NCBI GenBank assembly: GCA_013003465.1
Contig: JABDIZ010000416.1
Location: forward strand, 1-6,011
Direction of reading: 5' to 3'
DNA from: Rhodothermaceae bacterium
GTDB lineage: Bacteria > Bacteroidota > Rhodothermia > Rhodothermales > Rubricoccaceae
DNA length: 6,011 nt
The position numbers and the translations under genes are program-made. Below are positions 1-3,633 of the stretch, piece by piece. Each line of letters opens with the position of its first letter. Within the stretch, counting starts at the first letter, position 1. The notes under the pieces are model-generated. The model did no database searches and had not been told where the DNA came from. It was given only the letters and a program-made list of their open reading frames with translations.

Positions 1-693
1 GGCCCGGACCATCCGTACGTGGCCCTGACGCTCGGCGGACTGGGGTCGGTGCGCCAGCGGGCGGGCGACGAGGCAGGCGCAATTGCCTACTACCGGCGAG
101 CCCTCGCCCTCCAGCGCCGCGTGCTCCCGCCCGACCACCCCGAGATCGCAACCATGCTCAACAAGCTCGGGCAGGCCCTAGCGAACACGAAGGCCTACGA
201 CGAGGCGGAACGCACCCTCCGGGAAGGACTGGCCGTACGCCGGGCCACCCTCGACGAAGACCACCCCGGCGTACTCTCCGACCGGAGTGCGCTCGCTTCG
301 ATCCTTGCCGGGGTCGGTCGCCACAACGAAGCCATCGCGATCCATCGCGATATTCTCAACCGGCGGCTGCGAACGCAGGGCGAGGACAGCCCGGTAGCGG
401 CGCGCTCATACTACAACCTGTCCGCCGCGCTCCGCCTGAAGAACACACCGGAATCGCTGGCGGAAGCCCGGACGGTGGCGACCGACATGGTTGCCCGCTA
501 CCGCGTGATGTTTCCGGCAGAAAGCCGTGAGGTCGGCTTTGCCTTGCTCGAACACGCCGATGTCCTCCGAGCCTCAGGAGCGTCAGCAGAGGCTCGCCCG
601 CTGTACCAGGAGGCCCGCCAGATCTTCGCGCGCGGGCTCGGCCCGGATCATCCCGCGACGCAACGGGTCGAACGTGCCCTCGCTGCCTTGTGA
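1..693 (+). CDS. C-terminal TPR array of a protein that begins upstream (probably a Ser/Thr kinase-TPR protein), 5'-partial
   Basis: The frame is open from base 1, reading GPDHPYVALTLGG, so the true start lies upstream; the GTG at 19 is internal. The 230 visible residues are TPR repeats of the kinesin-light-chain type: the loop motif (G/P)xDHP or its variant recurs with its Asp at residues 3, 45, 87, 129 and 216, an exact 42-residue period apart from one unit (~140-175) with a 3-residue insertion and a degenerate loop. Each unit has the helix pattern A..Y..A...L..AL.I. The protein ends a few residues after the last PDHP at TGA 691-693. The array closely resembles the C-terminal half of the next gene, so I infer the missing part is a kinase domain and a membrane helix. 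That is not visible here, and a stand-alone TPR protein remains possible. TPR arrays bind protein partners; the ligand is unknown. Confidence 0.85.
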   Translation, partial: GPDHPYVALTLGGLGSVRQRAGDEAGAIAYYRRALALQRRVLPPDHPEIATMLNKLGQALANTKAYDEAERTLREGLAVRRATLDEDHPGVLSDRSALASILAGVGRHNEAIAIHRDILNRRLRTQGEDSPVAARSYYNLSAALRLKNTPESLAEARTVATDMVARYRVMFPAESREVGFALLEHADVLRASGASAEARPLYQEARQIFARGLGPDHPATQRVERALAAL

Positions 694-726
694 GTGGTTC
701 CAGCCCAGAGCACGGCCATCACACTC

Positions 727-3447
727 ATGACCAAAGACCACTGGGCCACCGTTCAGCACCTCTACGACGCGGCGTCGGAACACCCTCCTGAGGCACGCCG
801 CCGCTTTCTGCGCGAGGCCTGCGGAGGCGATGACGCCCTCTATGCCGAGGTGGCCTCGCTGCTCAGTGTCGAAACGCATCATCTGCTGGAGGGCCGAGCC
901 CTCGACGCAATCGACCTTCCTGATATCCTCTCTGCCGAGGGCGAGCGCATCGGGCCGTACCGGATCGAGCGCGAGATCGGGCGCGGCGGCATGGGGGCCG
1001 TCTACCTCGCTGCACGCGCGGATGGGCAGTTCGAACAGACCGTCGCGCTCAAGCTCATCAAGCGTGGCATGGACTCCGACGCGGTCCTTCGCCGGTTCTA
1101 CGCGGAGCGCCAGATCCTCGCCCGCCTCCAGCACCCCGGCATCGCGCGCCTCCTCGATGGCGGCCTGACGGACGACGGTCGTCCCTACCTGGCGATGGAG
1201 TTCGTGAATGGGGAGCCGATCACGACCCACTGTGACCGTCTCGGGCTGAACGTGGACGCCCGGCTCGACCTGTTCCGCCAGGTCTGTGAGGCCGTCGGCT
1301 ATGCGCACCAGAACCTCGTCGTCCACCGCGACCTCAAGCCGTCGAATGTGCTCATCACCGAGACAGGCACCGTCCAGCTGCTCGACTTCGGCATCGCCAA
1401 GGTGCTTGCGGGCGACGACACCCCTGCTCCCCTGACGGTGCTGACTGCGCCCGACCAGCGCGTGTTGACGCCCGAGTATGCTGCCCCCGAGCAGGTGACC
1501 GGCGGCCCCATCTCGACCACGACCGACGTGTATGCACTCGGTGTGCTGCTATACGAACTGCTCACCGGGCAGCGCCCCTACACTTTCGAGGCTCGGACGC
1601 CGAGTGCTATCGAGCACGTCGTCGGTACGGTGCAGCCGTCGCGCCCCAGCACCGTCGTTGGCGAGGCTCCTACCATGCACGGCACACCCACGGAGCGCCT
1701 CCGCCGCCGACTCGCGGGCGACCTCGACACGATCTGCCTGACCGCGCTGCGCAAAGAACCCGAACGGCGCTACCGCTCCGTCGAAGCCCTCGCCGAGGAT
1801 CTTCGCAGGCATCAGCAGAGCCTGCCGGTGATGGCTCGCCCAGACACGCTACGCTACCGGGCACGTACGTTCATGCACCGCCACCGTGTCGGTCTCGCCG
1901 CGCTCGGGGCGTCCCTCCTCGTCCTTGCCCTCGTGGCGGCCACCGCCTTCGCGCGCGTGACCGCCGAGCGCGACCGCGCGCAGACAGAGGCCGACAAGGC
2001 CGCTGAAGTCTCGGCCTTCCTCGCTAGCATGCTCGAAGGCGCCGACCCGCTCGACACGCCGGGCCAAACGCTCTCCGCGATGGAACTGCTCGAACGCGGC
2101 GCAGCGCGGATCGAGGACGACCTCCCCGAACAGCCAGCGGTGAGGGCGGCGATGCAGCACCTCATGGGCGAGGTCTACCGCAACCTCGGGCGCTACGCCG
2201 AGGCCGAGTCGCTGCTGCGGAGTGCCCTGGACACGCGCCGCCGCTTACACGGCGATGCCCACGTGGAGGTTGCCGAAACGGCGCGCGCCCTCGGGATCGT
2301 GCTGCGCCGCGTGAACCGCCCGGACGCGGCTGCGCCGCTGCTCCGCGAAGCCCTTGCCACCCAGCAGGCACTGCTCGGCCCGGAGCACCCCGAGGCAGCC
2401 TACACCATGCGGCAACTGGCCTCGCTCCTCCGCGACCGCGGCGCGTTCGAGCAAGCGGAAACGCTCTACCGCAACGCCCTCGCCATCGCCCGCGCAACGC
2501 TCGGCAACGACCACGCCGATGTGGCCGACATCCGCAACAGCCTGGCCGTCCTGCTGGAAACCGTCGGGCGCTTCGATGAGGCCATCGTGCTGATGCAGGA
2601 GGTCATCGAAGCGGACCGCCGCCGCGGGAGCGAAACCAATCCGCAACTCGTCGGCAGCCTGACGACGCTGAGCGTGCTCTTGCGCGAACGGGGGGACCTC
2701 ACTGGCGCGGAGGAGGTGATCCGCGAAGCCCTCCGCATCAATCTGACCGTCTATGGCGAGTCGCATCTTGAAACGGCGACCAGCCTCCGCACGCTGGCCT
2801 CCATCCTCCGCGACCGCGAGCAGTACGGCGAGGCGGCGCTGCTCTACGAGCGCGCGCTCGCCATCCGGCGGGACGCCCTCGGCCCCGATCACCCTCGCAT
2901 CGCCAACCTGCTCAACAGCTACGGCACGCTGCGCATGGACGAAGGCGACTTCAATGCAGCGCAGGTGCTCTTCGGCGAGGCCCTGCGCATCTACCGCGTG
3001 CAACCGCAACCCGATCCGGCCCACGTCTCCCCAGCGCTGCACAACCTGGCGGGCGTCTACGAGGCAATGGACCGCCCGGCGGAGGCCGAAGCGCTCTACC
3101 ACGAATCGCTGGCGCTGTTGCGCCGGACGATGCCCCCCGGCAGCGCCGACCTCGCCTTTCCACTGGTGAGCCTCGGATCCCTGCTGAACGGACGGGGAGC
3201 ATACGCTGAAGCTGCGCCGCTGTTGGAAGAAGCCGTCACAATCCGACGCGCGGCGCTGCCGCCGGAGCACACGTACACTGCCCAGGCGGAGCGGCGCCTG
3301 AGCGACGCCCTCGCCGGACTCGGGCGCGTGGGTGAAGCCCGGACGGTGCTACGCGTAAGCATCGGGCGGCTGACCGAAACGCGAGGGGCCACCGACGCCC
3401 TGACGCGACAAGCTCAGGCCCGTCTGGATGCCCTCTCTAGGTCGTAA
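727..3447 (+). CDS. Transmembrane Hanks-type Ser/Thr protein kinase with C-terminal TPR array
   Basis: 906 residues, with all motifs for an active PknB-like kinase: glycine loop GRGGMG 85-90, VALK lysine K109, helix-C Glu E127, HRDLKPSN 200-207 with catalytic D202, DFG at D220, APE 253-255 and D267 of DVYALG. Before the kinase (1-70) is the acidic helical leader W..VQ.LYDAA....P..RR.FL..AC common in this family. A single hydrophobic helix at about 389-411 follows basic RHRHR-type residues, placing the kinase in the cytoplasm and the rest in the periplasm. Residues ~475-890 hold about nine TPRs with a 42-residue period (loop motifs near 509, 551, 593, 635, 677, 719, 761, 803, 845). ATG 727 is preferred because the family leader begins there; GTG 694, directly after the upstream stop, would add 11 residues without family character. 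No clear ribosome-binding site is seen at either start. Likely role: signalling kinase with TPRs binding a periplasmic partner; substrate unknown. Confidence 0.95.
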   Translation: MTKDHWATVQHLYDAASEHPPEARRRFLREACGGDDALYAEVASLLSVETHHLLEGRALDAIDLPDILSAEGERIGPYRIEREIGRGGMGAVYLAARADGQFEQTVALKLIKRGMDSDAVLRRFYAERQILARLQHPGIARLLDGGLTDDGRPYLAMEFVNGEPITTHCDRLGLNVDARLDLFRQVCEAVGYAHQNLVVHRDLKPSNVLITETGTVQLLDFGIAKVLAGDDTPAPLTVLTAPDQRVLTPEYAAPEQVTGGPISTTTDVYALGVLLYELLTGQRPYTFEARTPSAIEHVVGTVQPSRPSTVVGEAPTMHGTPTERLRRRLAGDLDTICLTALRKEPERRYRSVEALAEDLRRHQQSLPVMARPDTLRYRARTFMHRHRVGLAALGASLLVLALVAATAFARVTAERDRAQTEADKAAEVSAFLASMLEGADPLDTPGQTLSAMELLERGAARIEDDLPEQPAVRAAMQHLMGEVYRNLGRYAEAESLLRSALDTRRRLHGDAHVEVAETARALGIVLRRVNRPDAAAPLLREALATQQALLGPEHPEAAYTMRQLASLLRDRGAFEQAETLYRNALAIARATLGNDHADVADIRNSLAVLLETVGRFDEAIVLMQEVIEADRRRGSETNPQLVGSLTTLSVLLRERGDLTGAEEVIREALRINLTVYGESHLETATSLRTLASILRDREQYGEAALLYERALAIRRDALGPDHPRIANLLNSYGTLRMDEGDFNAAQVLFGEALRIYRVQPQPDPAHVSPALHNLAGVYEAMDRPAEAEALYHESLALLRRTMPPGSADLAFPLVSLGSLLNGRGAYAEAAPLLEEAVTIRRAALPPEHTYTAQAERRLSDALAGLGRVGEARTVLRVSIGRLTETRGATDALTRQAQARLDALSRS
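1888..1959 (+). other. Single transmembrane helix of the kinase
   Basis: Codons for residues about 388-411 encode an uncharged run rich in Leu, Ala and Val (GLAALGASLLVLALVAATAF), preceded by RHRHR-type basic residues and followed by a charged, probably helical stretch (RVTAERDRAQTEADKAAE). The positive-inside rule puts the N-terminal kinase in the cytoplasm and the TPR array outside it. This is the only such segment in the protein. Confidence 0.85.
2152..3396 (+). repeat. In-gene array of about nine 42-codon TPR repeats
   Basis: Loop motifs GDAHVEV, GPEHPEA, GNDHADV, GSETNPQ, GESHLET, GPDHPRI, PDPAHV, PPGSADL and PPEHTYT recur every 126 bases, with only one- or two-residue drift in the seventh. 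Each is flanked by helices with the TPR Ala/Gly/Tyr pattern (for example GRYAEAESLLRSAL). The units are diverged at DNA level, so this is an old protein repeat and not a recent expansion. The same period occurs in the upstream gene. Confidence 0.9.
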
Positions 3448-3546
3448 ACGCGCCGTTGTCAGAAAAACGGCGGCTATGTGATCGGTTTTCGCGTGGTTTT
3501 CTGCGTGTGAAGGTGATGGGCCCCTTCTCACCGACCGCGCCTCGCC
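3448..3546 (+). promoter_or_regulatory. 99-base leader of the PA-like gene, with competing inverted repeats and no clear promoter
   Basis: This is the only real gap in the window. Besides the stem-loop at 3451-3472, the loop-side bases CAGAAAA (3460-3466) can pair with TTTTCTG (3497-3503), which would exclude the first stem. Nearer the gene, GGTGA (3512-3516) pairs with TCACC (3528-3532), overlapping an alternative pairing GAAGG (3509-3513) / CCTTC (3523-3527). GAAGGTG at 3509-3515 looks like a Shine-Dalgarno sequence but lies about 30 bases from ATG 3547, too far for ordinary use. I see no convincing sigma70 or Bacteroidota-type (TAnnTTTG) promoter, so co-transcription from the kinase is possible. 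Confidence 0.3.
3451..3472 (+). terminator. Small stem-loop just after the kinase stop; possible weak terminator
   Basis: CGCCGTT (3451-3457) and AACGGCG (3466-3472) form a perfect 7-bp stem with an 8-base loop, starting four bases after the kinase stop codon. No T-run follows directly: the nearest are the TTTT tracts at 3486-3489 and 3497-3500. The evidence for intrinsic termination is therefore weak, and an attenuating or mRNA-protecting hairpin is equally possible. Confidence 0.3.
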
Positions 3547-3633
3547 ATGCTCACCACCGCTACGCTTCAGCGCCACCTGATCGCGCTCTGCCTCACGCCC
3601 CTGTTCCTCCTGGCCGCGCCCCAGGCGTTCGCC
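3547..3633 (+). other. Sec signal peptide
   Basis: Residues 1-29: a short N-region with R9 and H10, a hydrophobic core (LIALCLTPLFLLAA), and an AFA motif at 27-29 that fits signal peptidase I cleavage before Q30. C15 lies in the hydrophobic core, not at a lipobox position, so a lipoprotein is unlikely. The calcium loop starts three residues after the predicted cut. Confidence 0.85.

Noticed and set aside
2245..3270. Long open frame on the minus strand (341 codons) opposite the kinase TPR region
   Set aside because: It lies wholly antisense to a clear TPR array, has an Arg/Gln/Val-rich composition with no recognisable domain, and long antisense frames are expected in GC-rich coding DNA.
3456..3482. 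Possible Bacteroidota-type promoter (TTG at 3456, TATGTGAT at 3475)
   Set aside because: Only a partial match to TTG / TAnnTTTG with short spacing, and it overlaps the stem-loop; not better than chance.
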